DNA from: Polynucleobacter sp. 71A-WALBACH
Lineage (GTDB): Bacteria; Pseudomonadota; Gammaproteobacteria; Burkholderiales; Burkholderiaceae
NCBI RefSeq assembly: GCF_018882365.1
Contig: NZ_JACVOP010000001.1
Coordinates: forward strand, 724,449 to 788,448
Direction of reading: 5' to 3'
Length of the DNA stretch: 64,000 nucleotides
Positions 1-9,632 of this stretch are shown here, one piece after another. The position numbers were made by a program, and so were the translations under genes. The notes below the pieces were generated by a model. The model saw only the letters and a program-made list of their open reading frames with translations, had not been told where the DNA came from and did no database searches. Each line of letters begins with the position of its first letter. The stretch's first letter is position 1.

Positions 1-1
1 G

Positions 2-166
2 GCCGCCTTGGAGCTGTGCGATGATGTTCATAATTCTATAATTAGAACATCAGATGAACTCGATTGGGAGTCTTGTTTCTTAACCGTTTATCTATCGCAT
101 TCTGGACAGGATATGACTCTTCACCATTTGTTGCAGCTTGCTAAGAAACGTCAAGTCAAGCTTTAG
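2..166 (+). CDS. C-terminal fragment of an unidentified protein (cut by window edge)
   Basis: An open frame enters from the left edge and ends at TAG 164-166, giving the last 54 residues of a protein. I see no membrane segment or signature motif; the tail is basic (AKKRQVKL) and follows a helical stretch. It is followed directly by a decayed glycosyltransferase and the rhamnose operon, so it probably belongs to the same surface-polysaccharide locus, but its family cannot be named from this piece. Confidence 0.5.
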   Translation, partial: AALELCDDVHNSIIRTSDELDWESCFLTVYLSHSGQDMTLHHLLQLAKKRQVKL

Positions 167-187
167 CACTCACTTGAGAAGCACTAA

Positions 188-967
188 TTTAATTGGCTCT
201 TCAATGCCACAACTCTCCGACAGCACGATGTAGTTCTTGCGCAGGCGGAAAGTGCGCTACAAAATAAATCAGCTCATGAGAATTTACAGGTTTGCCTTAA
301 TTCGCCCGACCCGCTAGTTCGCCAGGGCACTCAGTTGAAATTGGAGTTAGAAAAGTCATTTAGCGAATGTCTGTCTGGTAGTAGCAATGAGCGGATTTTG
401 ATTCAGATTCCAGATGCGCGTTTTTCACCTGCGGGATACTCGCTCTTTTCTAATCTAATGGAGAGCTTAAATTACATTGGTATTCCTGCGCGAGCCTTGG
501 GCTGGGACGAGGATGTCCAAAAGGCTCTGGACCAATTTAAACCCACCGTTCTGCTCTCAAGTGATAACCATGAATATCTTCGTCGTATTGATTGGGACGT
601 GATTGCTCGATATAAAGTAAATCAACCATTGCGAGTAGGTTTAAGTGCTGCTTTGGAGGGGTATGAGAGTACGCCCTTATTGCCACGTCTGGCCTGGGCC
701 AAGCAGCATCAAATCGATTTTTACTATAGCTATCGAGATGAAGATTACGTAAAGACTCGACAGGAGTATCAACCTTTTTTCGATGTAGGATTTGAGCGCG
801 AGCGTATTGCTTACTTAAAAAATATCGCGCATCAATATTCTGGATTTCTGGATGGTCCCGGCTGGATACAGGTAAAGCACTTTCAATTTAACCGAGAACG
901 GGATCGCTATATTTACGCCCGCGCTAAGTCATTGATAGATCAGTTAAAATTATTGGAACAATCTTAA
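188..967 (+). pseudogene. Internally deleted CgeB-type glycosyltransferase remnant
   Basis: This frame is a shortened relative of the intact 406-residue glycosyltransferase at 40453-41673. Similarity starts right after an in-frame TAA (185-187), before the TTG at 335 that would be the first usable start, and runs through the motifs ERILIQIP, SPAGYSLF, LGW, FKPTV, FLDGPGW and RDRYIYARAK. Compared with the intact copy, about 32 residues are missing after FFDVG (near 803) and about 95 after RDRYIYARAK (near 930). Both gaps are in frame, so the frame stays open, but the nucleotide-sugar-binding C-terminal half is gone. The N-terminus is also truncated. It is very unlikely to be a working glycosyltransferase. 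The two copies differ at many positions, so this is an old paralogue rather than a recent duplication. Confidence 0.75.
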
Positions 968-1018
968 GTCTTGGCCCATACAAGTGCTTATCTAAGTATC
1001 TGATATATAAGGTAAAAA

Positions 1019-2077
1019 ATGATTTTAGTCACCGGTGGTGCCGGCTTTATTGGCGGTAATTTTGTCTTAGATTGGCTCAAAGTGCCCAGTAATGAGGGTG
1101 TGATCAATTTGGATAAATTGACCTATGCTGGCAATTTGGCAACTTTAGATTCTCTGAAAGATGATCCGCGCCATATTTTTGTTCATGGCGACATTGGCGA
1201 TCAAGGTCTAGTTGCAGGATTACTAAAAGAGTATCAGCCGCGCGCCATTATCAATTTTGCTGCCGAGAGCCATGTGGATCGATCGATTCATGGCCCTGCT
1301 GAATTTGTCAGTACCAATATCGTAGGTACCTTCAATCTCCTCGAGTGTGCTCGTGAGTACTGGAATGGTTTGGACGATTCTGCAAAGAAAGCATTTCGCT
1401 TTCATCACGTTTCTACTGATGAAGTATATGGCTCCCTCTCCGCTACCGATCCTGCGTTTACCGAAACCCATGCTTATGAGCCCAATAGCCCATACTCCGC
1501 TTCTAAAGCAGCGTCCGATCACTTAGTGCGCGCCTGGTTTCATACTTATGGTTTCCCAGTGGTCACTACCAATTGTTCCAACAACTACGGTCCTTATCAC
1601 TTCCCTGAGAAGTTGATTCCGCTGGTGATTCTGAATGCGCTTAATGGCAAGCCTTTACCAATTTATGGTGATGGTCAGCAGATTCGCGATTGGCTTTATG
1701 TCGGTGATCATTGTTCCGCGATTCGAGAAGTCTTGGCTAAAGGCAAGTTGGGTGAGACATACAACATTGGTGGCTGGAATGAAAAGGCCAATATCGATGT
1801 GGTGAACACTATCTGTGCGATTTTGGATGAGTTAAAGCCGCGTTCTGATGGCAAGTCATACGTAGAGCAAATTACCTATGTGAAAGATCGTCCGGGTCAC
1901 GATCGCCGCTATGCCATTGATGCTAGTAAGGTGGAGCGTGAGTTAGCTTGGCGTCCTGCCGAGACTTTTGATACCGGTATTCGTAAGACGGTGCAATGGT
2001 ACTTAGATCATCCTGTGTGGATTGAGGGTGTTGTCAGCGGCTCTTATCGCGACTGGCTTTCAAAGCAGTACAGCTAA
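1019..2077 (+). CDS. rfbB: dTDP-glucose 4,6-dehydratase
   Basis: Converts dTDP-D-glucose to dTDP-4-keto-6-deoxy-D-glucose, the second step of dTDP-L-rhamnose synthesis in the cytoplasm. The 352-residue protein is full length. It has the NAD-binding glycine motif GGAGFIGG at residues 6-13, the dehydratase signature STDEVYG at 132-138 (catalytic Asp134 and Glu135) and the YSASK Tyr/Lys pair at 159-163. The conserved [15 protein letters not shown] segment follows. An AAGG ribosome site lies just upstream of the ATG. It is the first gene of the rfbBDAC operon, with 6 bases to rfbD. The four genes together make the rhamnose donor for LPS. Confidence 0.96.
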   Translation: MILVTGGAGFIGGNFVLDWLKVPSNEGVINLDKLTYAGNLATLDSLKDDPRHIFVHGDIGDQGLVAGLLKEYQPRAIINFAAESHVDRSIHGPAEFVSTNIVGTFNLLECAREYWNGLDDSAKKAFRFHHVSTDEVYGSLSATDPAFTETHAYEPNSPYSASKAASDHLVRAWFHTYGFPVVTTNCSNNYGPYHFPEKLIPLVILNALNGKPLPIYGDGQQIRDWLYVGDHCSAIREVLAKGKLGETYNIGGWNEKANIDVVNTICAILDELKPRSDGKSYVEQITYVKDRPGHDRRYAIDASKVERELAWRPAETFDTGIRKTVQWYLDHPVWIEGVVSGSYRDWLSKQYS

Positions 2078-2083
2078 TCCGCA

Positions 2084-3046
2084 ATGAACATTCTTGTATT
2101 TGGTAAAGACGGTCAATTAGGCAAGGCCTTTAAAGGATTGTTGGATTCTCACGTTTCAACATTAGTCGCGCAACCAGTCATCCAGTATGTCGGTCGTAGT
2201 GACTGCGATCTTACTAATGAGGCTGCGGTCCTCGCCTTGCTTGCTCAGTTTCAGCCACAATGCATTATTAATGCCTCTGCTTATACTGCTGTCGATAAAG
2301 CGGAGGCCGACAGCCAAGTAGCGTTTGCTGTGAATGCTAAAGCCCCAGAGTTGATGGCGCAATATGCCGCTGATCACGATGCTACTTTTTTACATTACTC
2401 CACGGATTATGTTTTTGATGGTGAGAAGTACGGCTTTTATCTGGAGGATGATGTACGTCATCCTTTAGGGGTTTATGGCAAAAGTAAGGCCGCAGGAGAA
2501 GAGGCGATTACTAGAATATTTGCTAGCAGTAATGGCAAAGGCCAATATGCCATCTTGAGAACTAGCTGGGTCTATGGAGAGGGTGGTAATTTCATTCGCA
2601 CAATTTTGCGTTTAGCTAAAGAACGTGAAGAGCTCAAAGTAATTGATGATCAATTTGGCGTTCCCACTAGCGCTCAGTGGCTAGCGCAAGTCAGCCTGAG
2701 CTTAGCTGTAGATGAGAATATCCAGCTGAGAAGATTTACCTCTGGGATTTATCATGCCGTCCCCGCTGGCGAAACCACTTGGCATGGTTTGTCTCGCCTA
2801 GTTGTGCAGACAGCCTTAGATGCTGGTGCCGCTCTGAAGGTGCATCCTAGCGCTATCAAACCTATTCCCGCGATGGAATATCCGCTACCTGCCCCAAGAC
2901 CTATGAATTCAAGGATGTCGACAGACAAGCTTCGCAAGGTATTTGAGGGTCGAGGCGATATGTCAGAATTACAGCAACTCAATCAACCCTGGGACTTGGC
3001 TGTTAAAGCCTATGTTGCTCAGTTGGCCCATGATGGACTTATTTAG
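2084..3046 (+). CDS. rfbD: dTDP-4-dehydrorhamnose reductase
   Basis: Catalyses the last step of dTDP-L-rhamnose synthesis, NAD(P)H-dependent reduction of dTDP-4-keto-L-rhamnose. It is a Rossmann-fold SDR protein with the N-terminal motif FGKDGQLG, the family signature STDYVFDG at residues 106-113 and the catalytic YGKSK at 131-135. At 320 residues it is somewhat longer than the usual ~300, with the extra length spread through the C-terminal half. It sits 6 bases after rfbB and 10 bases before rfbA, so it is very likely cotranscribed. The gene order rfbB-D-A-C is the common proteobacterial one. Confidence 0.95.
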   Translation: MNILVFGKDGQLGKAFKGLLDSHVSTLVAQPVIQYVGRSDCDLTNEAAVLALLAQFQPQCIINASAYTAVDKAEADSQVAFAVNAKAPELMAQYAADHDATFLHYSTDYVFDGEKYGFYLEDDVRHPLGVYGKSKAAGEEAITRIFASSNGKGQYAILRTSWVYGEGGNFIRTILRLAKEREELKVIDDQFGVPTSAQWLAQVSLSLAVDENIQLRRFTSGIYHAVPAGETTWHGLSRLVVQTALDAGAALKVHPSAIKPIPAMEYPLPAPRPMNSRMSTDKLRKVFEGRGDMSELQQLNQPWDLAVKAYVAQLAHDGLI

Positions 3047-3056
3047 AAAGTAAACG

Positions 3057-3995
3057 ATGGCGGTAGATCAAATGAATCGCAAAGGGATTATCTTGGCAGG
3101 GGGGTCGGGTACTCGCTTGTATCCAGTTACTCAGGCCGTATCCAAGCAACTGATGCCAGTCTATGACAAGCCCATGGTTTACTACCCATTGACTACGTTG
3201 ATGCTTGCCGGCATTCGAGATATTTTGCTGATCTCAACCCCGCATGACACGCCACGTTTTGCTGAATTGCTAGGAGATGGCTCTCAGTGGGGTCTCAATA
3301 TTGAGTATTGCGTTCAACCCTCGCCGGATGGTCTGGCCCAGGCATTTACTTTAGGGAAAAATTTCGTAGGCAATAATCCGAGCGCTTTGGTGCTTGGCGA
3401 TAATATTTTTTATGGCCATGAGCTGGTTGATCAATTGGATAGCGCGCATGTGCGGAGTAGCGGCGCGACGGTGTTTGCTTATCACGTCAACGATCCGGAG
3501 CGGTATGGTGTAGTTGAGTTTGATAAAGACTACAAAGCCCTTTCTATTGAAGAGAAACCACTCAAGCCCAGAAGTAATTATGCCGTAACCGGCCTGTATT
3601 TCTATGACAACCAAGTCTGCGATATTGCTTCATCCATCAAGCCTAGTGCGCGTGGTGAATTAGAGATTACCGATGTCAACCGCGTGTATCTTGAAAAGAA
3701 TGAGTTGAGTGTTGAGATCATGGGCCGTGGCTTCGCCTGGCTTGATACTGGGACACACGATTCATTATTGGATGCCGCAGGTTTTATCGCTACGCTGCAA
3801 AAGCGTCAAGGTTTGATGGTGGCTTGTCCGGAAGAGATTGCTTATCGTCAAGGCTGGATTAGCGCAGAGACAGTGCAAAAGGTGGCATCTCAATTGAGTA
3901 AGAATAGTTACGGCCAATACTTGAGCAAAATTTTGAATGAACTTAATACTTCTGCTCAACCTGTCGTCTTATCTCATAAGAAAGTGATTGGATGA
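3057..3995 (+). CDS. rfbA: Glucose-1-phosphate thymidylyltransferase
   Basis: Makes dTDP-glucose from glucose-1-phosphate and dTTP, the first step of the rhamnose pathway. The nucleotidyltransferase signature GGSGTRLYP is at residues 15-23, followed by the lysine-containing segment [11 protein letters not shown] and later GDNIFYGH and [17 protein letters not shown]. Length (312) fits the RmlA family (about 290) with a short extra N-terminus. An alternative ATG at codon 6 (3072) would give the more typical start [11 protein letters not shown]. Its stop overlaps the rfbC start by 4 bases (ATGA), indicating translational coupling. Confidence 0.95.
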   Translation: MAVDQMNRKGIILAGGSGTRLYPVTQAVSKQLMPVYDKPMVYYPLTTLMLAGIRDILLISTPHDTPRFAELLGDGSQWGLNIEYCVQPSPDGLAQAFTLGKNFVGNNPSALVLGDNIFYGHELVDQLDSAHVRSSGATVFAYHVNDPERYGVVEFDKDYKALSIEEKPLKPRSNYAVTGLYFYDNQVCDIASSIKPSARGELEITDVNRVYLEKNELSVEIMGRGFAWLDTGTHDSLLDAAGFIATLQKRQGLMVACPEEIAYRQGWISAETVQKVASQLSKNSYGQYLSKILNELNTSAQPVVLSHKKVIG

Positions 3996-4558
3996 GCGCG
4001 CCATCGAAGTTGCAAGTCACGCCGACCGCTATTCATGATGTCCTGATCATAGAGCCCAAAGTCTTTGGTGATGAGCGTGGCTGGTTTACTGAATCTTTCA
4101 ATGCGCAGGACTTTGCTCTAGCTACTGGATTGGATGTCGAGTTTGTGCAAGATAATCACTCCTTCTCTCGCCAGTGGACATTGCGTGGCTTGCATTACCA
4201 GTTGCAGCAGACTCAGGGCAAGTTGGTACGTGTAGTTGCTGGCAGCGTATTTGATGTCGCTGTAGATATTCGTCAAACATCGCCGACCTATGGCCAATGG
4301 GTTGGTGTGGAATTAAGCGCTCAAAATCATAAACAGTTATGGATTCCGCCGGGCTTAGCGCACGGCTTTTTGGTTTTATCCGAAACCGCTGAGTTTCTTT
4401 ATAAAACAACGGATTACTACCATCCGCAAAGCGAAGCCTGCCTAGCTTGGAATGATTCGACCTTGGGTATCGATTGGCCCTTGCCAAAAGATACGGGTCC
4501 GAATATGAATGCCAAGGATGCCGCTGGCCTATTGTGGGATGCTGCCCCGAAGTTTTAA
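3992..4558 (+). CDS. rfbC: dTDP-4-dehydrorhamnose 3,5-epimerase
   Basis: Epimerises dTDP-4-keto-6-deoxyglucose at C3 and C5, the third step to dTDP-L-rhamnose. The 188-residue cupin-fold protein has the RmlC signature RGLHYQ at residues 65-70, with the catalytic His68, preceded by QDNHSFS. The later motifs [14 protein letters not shown] and [11 protein letters not shown] carry further active-site residues. Length is normal for RmlC. The start codon overlaps the end of rfbA by 4 bases and it closes the rfbBDAC operon. The next gene (waaC) begins 40 bases later and may share the transcript. Confidence 0.95.
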   Translation: MSAPSKLQVTPTAIHDVLIIEPKVFGDERGWFTESFNAQDFALATGLDVEFVQDNHSFSRQWTLRGLHYQLQQTQGKLVRVVAGSVFDVAVDIRQTSPTYGQWVGVELSAQNHKQLWIPPGLAHGFLVLSETAEFLYKTTDYYHPQSEACLAWNDSTLGIDWPLPKDTGPNMNAKDAAGLLWDAAPKF

Positions 4559-4598
4559 GGTTTTTTGCTTGGTCTGTAAAAGATAAGATAATGCTCAG

Positions 4599-5651
4599 AT
4601 GAGCAATGCTGCATTCAATCTCCCCGTATCTGACAGTCCTAAGATCTTATTGGTCAAACTGTCTTCTTTGGGTGATGTGCTGCATAACCTACCGATTGTT
4701 TGGGATTTGCGCGCTCGCTTACCTGAGGCACAAATTGATTGGGTGGTAGAGGAGGCTTACGTTCATCTTCTGGAGCCCTTGCGTTCTCGCGCAGGATTTA
4801 AGGGAATTGATCGCATCATCCCTTTTGGTCTGCGGCGTTGGAAGAAAAATCTATTCAAGCCCTCTACCTGGAAAGCTTTTTTTGCTTTCCGGAAAGCGCT
4901 TCAAGCTAGTGCTTATGATGTGGTGATTGAGACTCAGGGCCTACTTAAGTCAGCCATAGTGTGTTCTCTGGCTAAAAAGAGTCCCAATGCTGTTGTTGCT
5001 GGGCTTGCCAATGCCACAGAATTTTCAGGTTACGAGCCCCTTGCAAGATCGTTCTATACGCAGTCAGTACAAGTGCCGACACAATGTCATGCGGTAGACC
5101 GCTCTCGCCGGGTGATGTGTTCGGCCTTAGATTGGCCCTTGCTAGAACGAAGCGATGCGCCCCAGTTTTATCCGCAAACATTCGTGCAAAATATTCCAAA
5201 ATCGCTTGTTCAAGGTTTACAGGTGCCGTATATTTTGTGTTTTCACTCTACCGCTCGGGAGGCTAAGCGTTGGTCTAATGAGCATTGGATTTCCTTAGGC
5301 AAAGATTTAGCTACGCGTGGCTATCAAATGGTTTTTCCGTGGGGGAATGCCGCTGAAAAATCTGTCAGCGAGTTATTCGCTTCACAGATCCCTGGCGCTC
5401 TTGTACCACCAGCTTTTTCAATTGAAGCAGCTTTTTCAGTTATTGCTGGCGCGGCCTTAACGATTGGTGTTGATACTGGCTTGACACACTTAGCGGCAGT
5501 ATTAGATAAGCCAACTGTGGAGATATATTGTGATTCTCCGCTGTGGAAGACTGAAGGATATTGGTCTAACAAGATTTGTAATGTGGGTGATATCCACCAT
5601 CCGCCATCTATTCAAGAGGTGCTAGACGCCTCTCTCAAACTGCTTAATTAG
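4599..5651 (+). CDS. waaC: LPS heptosyltransferase I
   Basis: A GT9-family enzyme expected to add the first L-glycero-D-manno-heptose to Kdo2-lipid A in LPS inner-core assembly. The N-terminal domain begins with ILLVKLSSLGDVLHNLP, typical of WaaC. The second domain has the nucleotide-sugar loop FHSTAREAKRWSNEHW and the conserved GVDTGLTHLAAVLDKP near residues 287-302. Length (350) is close to E. coli WaaC. It lies 40 bases after rfbC and faces the tolC-like gene tail to tail. WaaC rather than WaaF is preferred because of the KLSSLGDVLH start and the ...VEIYCDSP segment; this is family knowledge, not proof. Confidence 0.88.
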   Translation: MSNAAFNLPVSDSPKILLVKLSSLGDVLHNLPIVWDLRARLPEAQIDWVVEEAYVHLLEPLRSRAGFKGIDRIIPFGLRRWKKNLFKPSTWKAFFAFRKALQASAYDVVIETQGLLKSAIVCSLAKKSPNAVVAGLANATEFSGYEPLARSFYTQSVQVPTQCHAVDRSRRVMCSALDWPLLERSDAPQFYPQTFVQNIPKSLVQGLQVPYILCFHSTAREAKRWSNEHWISLGKDLATRGYQMVFPWGNAAEKSVSELFASQIPGALVPPAFSIEAAFSVIAGAALTIGVDTGLTHLAAVLDKPTVEIYCDSPLWKTEGYWSNKICNVGDIHHPPSIQEVLDASLKLLN

Positions 5652-5659
5652 TTCTTTAA

Positions 5660-5675
5660 ATCCCATTGCTGGGAT
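5660..5675. terminator. Small hairpin between convergent waaC and tolC-like genes
   Basis: A perfect 6-bp inverted repeat ATCCCA / TGGGAT with a 4-base loop fills most of the 30-base gap between two convergent genes. The T-tract is poor on both strands (TTTAAAG on the minus side), so terminator function is a guess from position. Confidence 0.35.
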
Positions 5676-5681
5676 CGACCT

Positions 5682-7298
5682 TTATCGCAATAAAGTATTA
5701 ATGGCGAGGAGATCTTCGTCTGATAAAGCTGCTGCATGCGCTTTTAATCTAATGGCATTGAGGATGGTGTTGTAACGCGCCTGTTGCAACAGTGAGCGGG
5801 TGCTAATGACCGTATCTAGAGCAATCAATACATCGATGTTGATCAATGTACCCACTTGGAATCCGAGCTTGCTAGATTCCAATGCGGATGTTGAGGAGCG
5901 CTCAGCAGCCTCATAGGCCTTGACGCTAGCCAAGCCACCATAGAAACCAGTAAACGCCGTACGGGTGCTTTGAGCGGCAGTACGGCGAGCATTGTCGTAG
6001 TTCGCTTTGGCCGCATCTAATAAAGCGGCATTTTGACGAATGAGTGAGCTGTTATATCCACCAGACACTAAGGGAATGTTCATTTGCAAGGCAATAGTGT
6101 TGTTGTACACATTGGTTTGCGAAGGTTGATAGCTATTCGGTGTTCCATTGGAAGTGTTGTAGCCACTGGTACCTACCAAGTTAACGGTAGGGTAGTTCAG
6201 CGCTTGAGAGGCTCTATAAGTACTCTCTGCTAGGTTGACCGATAGCTGTCCTGCCAGCACATTGAAATTCGCGGTCTCCGCCTGCAGAATCCAATCCTCT
6301 AAGGTTTGACCTTTAGGTAATTGCGGATTGACGCTATCAGCAATCGGAATGCCGTTACTATCCTTGCTCTTCATGCGCGGATCTTTTAATACGCCATCTA
6401 TCTTGGCTTCTTTAGTCAGAGGCTTTAGCGCCCCCACAGAATGCCCTACCAATTGCTCCAATACACCGCGCTTCACAATCAGGTCAGCTTGTGCGGCAAT
6501 TTCTTGGGAGTTGGCCAGATCCAAGGCGGCTTGCGCAGTATTGACATCAACAATAGTCGCTAGACCAGCATCAAATTTTGCCTGAGCGATATCTAATTGC
6601 TGTTTGATTAACCCTTTTTTATTACGATAAAGCTCAACGTTATCTTGGCTGGTCAAGGTATCGAAATAAGCTTGTGACACTCGCAAAATTAAATCTTGTT
6701 GCGCTAAGAAAAAGCGCATGTCGGCAATTTTGGTATTCAAGTCACCCTGATTAAACGCCTCAAGGGCTGCCATATTAAAAACAGGCTGCGTCAGCGTAAC
6801 GGTATAGTTCTTTTGATCAAATACCCTGGAATTTCCAGAGTTGCTCGCCACATTGGTACTACCAACGCCGTGTTGGTAGTAGCGGGTACCGCCAGGGGTT
6901 GCATTGGCTTGCGGTAACAGCAGGGATAAGCCCTGCCAATACAGTTCTTTGCTGGCTTGATAGTTAAAGCGAGCGGCATTTAAGACAGGATCACTAAAGG
7001 CGGCTTCTTGATAGAGGCGAATCAGATCTGTAGTTTGCCCAGCGTTGGCAGTGCCATTGCCATTCAGGTTAGATGGGGCTCCATTGGTTGGAATAGCTTG
7101 CTTGGGCAAGGTAACCATTTGCGGAGGTACATCCAGACCCACTAATGACTGGGCGCTGACTGGTGTTGGCAGGGATGGTCTTGCACCAGTGGCGCTTTGC
7201 CCATATGCGTTCAGCGAAAGTGCGCTAAGGCCAAGAGCCTGACTCAGGATTAAACCAAAGGTGGTTAGCTGAGAGAGGCGAAAGCGTGGTGGAGTCAT
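5682..7298 (-). CDS. tolC: TolC-family outer membrane efflux channel
   Basis: An outer-membrane trimeric channel protein of type I secretion and multidrug efflux systems (OEP family). The N-terminus has a signal peptide (hydrophobic FGLILSQALGLSALSL, probable cleavage after a NAYG or GQS site near residue 34). A non-conserved spacer rich in Pro, Asn and Gly reaches about residue 90. Two OEP repeats then follow, with long heptad helices. The repeats contain LIRLYQEAAFSDPVLNAARF and the matching second-half LEDWILQAETANFNVLAGQL. At 538 residues it is longer than E. coli TolC (about 490) because of the spacer. No inner-membrane pump or adaptor gene is next to it, so its partners lie elsewhere. 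It is divergent from uppP. Confidence 0.88.
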   Translation of the reverse strand: MTPPRFRLSQLTTFGLILSQALGLSALSLNAYGQSATGARPSLPTPVSAQSLVGLDVPPQMVTLPKQAIPTNGAPSNLNGNGTANAGQTTDLIRLYQEAAFSDPVLNAARFNYQASKELYWQGLSLLLPQANATPGGTRYYQHGVGSTNVASNSGNSRVFDQKNYTVTLTQPVFNMAALEAFNQGDLNTKIADMRFFLAQQDLILRVSQAYFDTLTSQDNVELYRNKKGLIKQQLDIAQAKFDAGLATIVDVNTAQAALDLANSQEIAAQADLIVKRGVLEQLVGHSVGALKPLTKEAKIDGVLKDPRMKSKDSNGIPIADSVNPQLPKGQTLEDWILQAETANFNVLAGQLSVNLAESTYRASQALNYPTVNLVGTSGYNTSNGTPNSYQPSQTNVYNNTIALQMNIPLVSGGYNSSLIRQNAALLDAAKANYDNARRTAAQSTRTAFTGFYGGLASVKAYEAAERSSTSALESSKLGFQVGTLINIDVLIALDTVISTRSLLQQARYNTILNAIRLKAHAAALSDEDLLAINTLLR

Positions 7299-7418
7299 CT
7301 AATTCGGATACTTTTCAATGTGCCATGAAGTTTAAGGCTTATTTAAGTAGAGCGCCTCATTTGCACTTTATTTTGCCAAAACTCAGGCCAGCCCCCATCT
7401 ATCTATAAAATTGCGCCT

Positions 7419-8270
7419 ATGGATCTAATTTTGCTAGCTAAAGCGGTAGTACTAGGGGTAGTGGAGGGCTTGACCGAGTTTTTGCCAATCTCCAGTACAG
7501 GGCATCTTATTTTGGTGGGTGACTTGCTCGACTTCAATGATGAGCGAGGGAAGGCTTTCGAGGTCATTATTCAGTTTGGGGCCATCTTGGCGGTTTGTTG
7601 GGAGTTTCGTGAAAAGCTCTGGAAAGTCGCTTCAACTGCTAAAACTAGCGCGGTTTCTCGTCGTTTTATCCTAAATCTGCTGATTGCCTCCATCCCAGCA
7701 ATGGGCTTGGCATTCGTATTTGGCAAACACATTAAAGCGGTTTTGTTTGCCCCCATTCCAGTTGCCAGTGCTTTTATATTGGGCGCCTTAGTTATTTTTT
7801 GGGCAGAGCGTCGTCAAACCAAGTTAATGCACTCCCCCAGCAAAACTTACATTGAGTCGGTCGATGATCTAACTCCGTTAGATGCTCTCAAAGTTGGGCT
7901 GGCGCAATGTGCCGCTTTGATTCCAGGAACCTCTCGATCAGGGGCAACAATTATTGGGGGCATGCTATTCGGTTTGCCCCGTGCTGTAGCCACTGAATTC
8001 TCCTTTTTCTTAGCGATCCCAGTGATTGGTGGTGCTACCGCCTATGAGTTATTGAAGCTGTGGAAAAATCCAGTCTCCTTATCGGGTGATTTTGCTTGGG
8101 CAATCGTCGTGGGCTTTATTGCTGCCTTTATCTCCGCCTTTATTTGCGTGCGCTGGTTGATTCATTATGTCGCTGGACATAACTTCATTCCGTTCGCGTG
8201 GTATCGCATTGTCTTTGGTTTGTTGGTTTTGGTAAGTGCATATAGCGGTCTAGTGGCTTGGTCTCACTAG
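7419..8270 (+). CDS. uppP: Undecaprenyl-diphosphatase
   Basis: Recycles the lipid carrier by dephosphorylating undecaprenyl diphosphate, which is needed for peptidoglycan and for the O-antigen made by this locus. Diagnostic BacA/UppP motifs are [15 protein letters not shown] at residues 16-30 and PGTSRSG at 169-175. About eight hydrophobic segments span the 283-residue protein, the expected length. A TATAAA sits only 10 bases before the ATG, so a very short leader is possible but not shown. The neighbour downstream, a DUF2721 protein, follows after 45 bases. Confidence 0.95.
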   Translation: MDLILLAKAVVLGVVEGLTEFLPISSTGHLILVGDLLDFNDERGKAFEVIIQFGAILAVCWEFREKLWKVASTAKTSAVSRRFILNLLIASIPAMGLAFVFGKHIKAVLFAPIPVASAFILGALVIFWAERRQTKLMHSPSKTYIESVDDLTPLDALKVGLAQCAALIPGTSRSGATIIGGMLFGLPRAVATEFSFFLAIPVIGGATAYELLKLWKNPVSLSGDFAWAIVVGFIAAFISAFICVRWLIHYVAGHNFIPFAWYRIVFGLLVLVSAYSGLVAWSH

Positions 8271-8315
8271 TTCACCTTCCCATATGAATGCTAATAGAGG
8301 CAGATTGGAGTAAAC

Positions 8316-8774
8316 ATGGATGTATCAATTGACGCAATCACGAACAATATTCAGCTAGCGCTTGCCCCAGTCTTTTTATTGACTGCAGTAGCTACCTTGA
8401 TTAATGCAATCTCCGCGCGCTTAGCTCGCTCAGTGGATCGGATGCGCGCTATTCAGCATCGCATTCAAGAGGGCGATGTGAAAGACAAGGTGATTTTGAG
8501 TTACATGATGCGTGAAGCGAATGAGGCAAGAATTCGGGGTCGTCTCTGTACCGTTGCAATCTTCTTTAACGTCTTAAGCGGTGTGTTTATTTCTTTAACT
8601 GTTTTAGAGCTATTTTTCTTCCAAGCGGGCGCTGTACGTTCTTTACAAACCACCTATGTCATTTGGACATTTGTGCTTGGCTTACTATCGTTCATGACAT
8701 GCTTATCTATCGTATTGGGTGAGGTGGTCTATGCCTATCGTTCGGCAGGTTGGAATACTCCCTTCCCAAAATAA
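8316..8774 (+). CDS. DUF2721 family membrane protein
   Basis: A 152-residue protein of unknown function resembling the DUF2721 family. It has three predicted membrane helices: [19 protein letters not shown] near the N-terminus, and two in the second half ([23 protein letters not shown] and [21 protein letters not shown]). Between the first and second helices is a charged stretch with [14 protein letters not shown], typical of the family. A GGAG ribosome site precedes the ATG. Its 3' end is close to trmB, so the two may be cotranscribed. No function can be assigned. Confidence 0.75.
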   Translation: MDVSIDAITNNIQLALAPVFLLTAVATLINAISARLARSVDRMRAIQHRIQEGDVKDKVILSYMMREANEARIRGRLCTVAIFFNVLSGVFISLTVLELFFFQAGAVRSLQTTYVIWTFVLGLLSFMTCLSIVLGEVVYAYRSAGWNTPFPK

Positions 8775-8787
8775 AGGCATTAGTACT

Positions 8788-9570
8788 GTGACTTTTCCTA
8801 GAACAGATCGTATCCGCTCTTTTGTGTTGAGGGCGGGCAGAACGACTGCTGGCCAGCAGCGCGCTATTGATGACTTAGGTCCTCAGTTTTTAGTGCCATT
8901 TCAAGAGACCACATTAGATCTTGTGCAAACATTTAATGGTTCATTGAGTCCCAAGATATTAGAAATTGGGTTTGGGATGGGTGAGACGACTGCCAAAATT
9001 GCCGCGTTGCGCCCAGAAGATGATTTCTTAGCAATTGAAGTTCACCCACCAGGAGTAGGTGCTTTGCTGAAGTTGATTGGTGAGAATCAAATCACTAATT
9101 TACGATTGATTCGTCATGATGCGTTTGAGGTGTTGGAAAAGATGATCGCACCCCATTCATTGGATGGCATTCATATTTATTTTGCTGATCCTTGGCACAA
9201 GAAGCGCCATCACAAGCGCCGTTTAATCCAGGCGGAGTTTGTAAAGTTACTGGTTTCGCGCCTAAAACCTGGCGCCTATTTGCATTTGGCAACGGACTGG
9301 CATAACTATGCCGAACAAATGTTGTTGGTTTTAAATGCGGAGTCCAGTCTCGTGAATACCTCTACAGAGCAAGTACAAGTAGAAACTTTCTCGGCTGATG
9401 ATGTAGCTAAGTCGGCAGACTCAAAAGAATTTAGACCTACGCCAGAACAACTCAGCGCTTCGCATTCTGGTTATGTCGAGCGACCTGCTTATAGACCGAT
9501 TACGAAGTTTGAGAACCGCGGCATCAAGCTTGGTCACGGCGTATGGGATTTAGTCTATAAAAAGAAATAA
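8788..9570 (+). CDS. trmB: tRNA (guanine-N7-)-methyltransferase
   Basis: Methylates G46 of tRNA using S-adenosylmethionine. The SAM-binding motif [14 protein letters not shown] follows a short N-terminal region, then [14 protein letters not shown]. The family signature [18 protein letters not shown] is the substrate and catalytic region. The motif [14 protein letters not shown] follows. I place the start at GTG 8788 (260 residues, beginning [11 protein letters not shown]), because the open frame upstream (from 8719) overlaps the previous gene and has no family character. A longer start at ATG 8731 cannot be excluded. A shared terminator hairpin lies just downstream. Confidence 0.92.
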   Translation: MTFPRTDRIRSFVLRAGRTTAGQQRAIDDLGPQFLVPFQETTLDLVQTFNGSLSPKILEIGFGMGETTAKIAALRPEDDFLAIEVHPPGVGALLKLIGENQITNLRLIRHDAFEVLEKMIAPHSLDGIHIYFADPWHKKRHHKRRLIQAEFVKLLVSRLKPGAYLHLATDWHNYAEQMLLVLNAESSLVNTSTEQVQVETFSADDVAKSADSKEFRPTPEQLSASHSGYVERPAYRPITKFENRGIKLGHGVWDLVYKKK

Positions 9571-9603
9571 TGTGTAGGTGGCTATTCAAAATTGAGAGGT
9601 AAA

Positions 9604-9629
9604 AATAAAGCCACTACTGTGGCTTTATT
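9604..9629. terminator. Bidirectional terminator between trmB and gabD
   Basis: A perfect 11-bp inverted repeat AATAAAGCCAC / GTGGCTTTATT with a TACT loop lies in the 62-base gap between two convergent genes. It is followed by GTTTTA on the plus strand, and the A/T flanks provide a U-rich tail in both directions. It is well placed to end both transcripts. Confidence 0.8.
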
Positions 9630-9632
9630 GTT

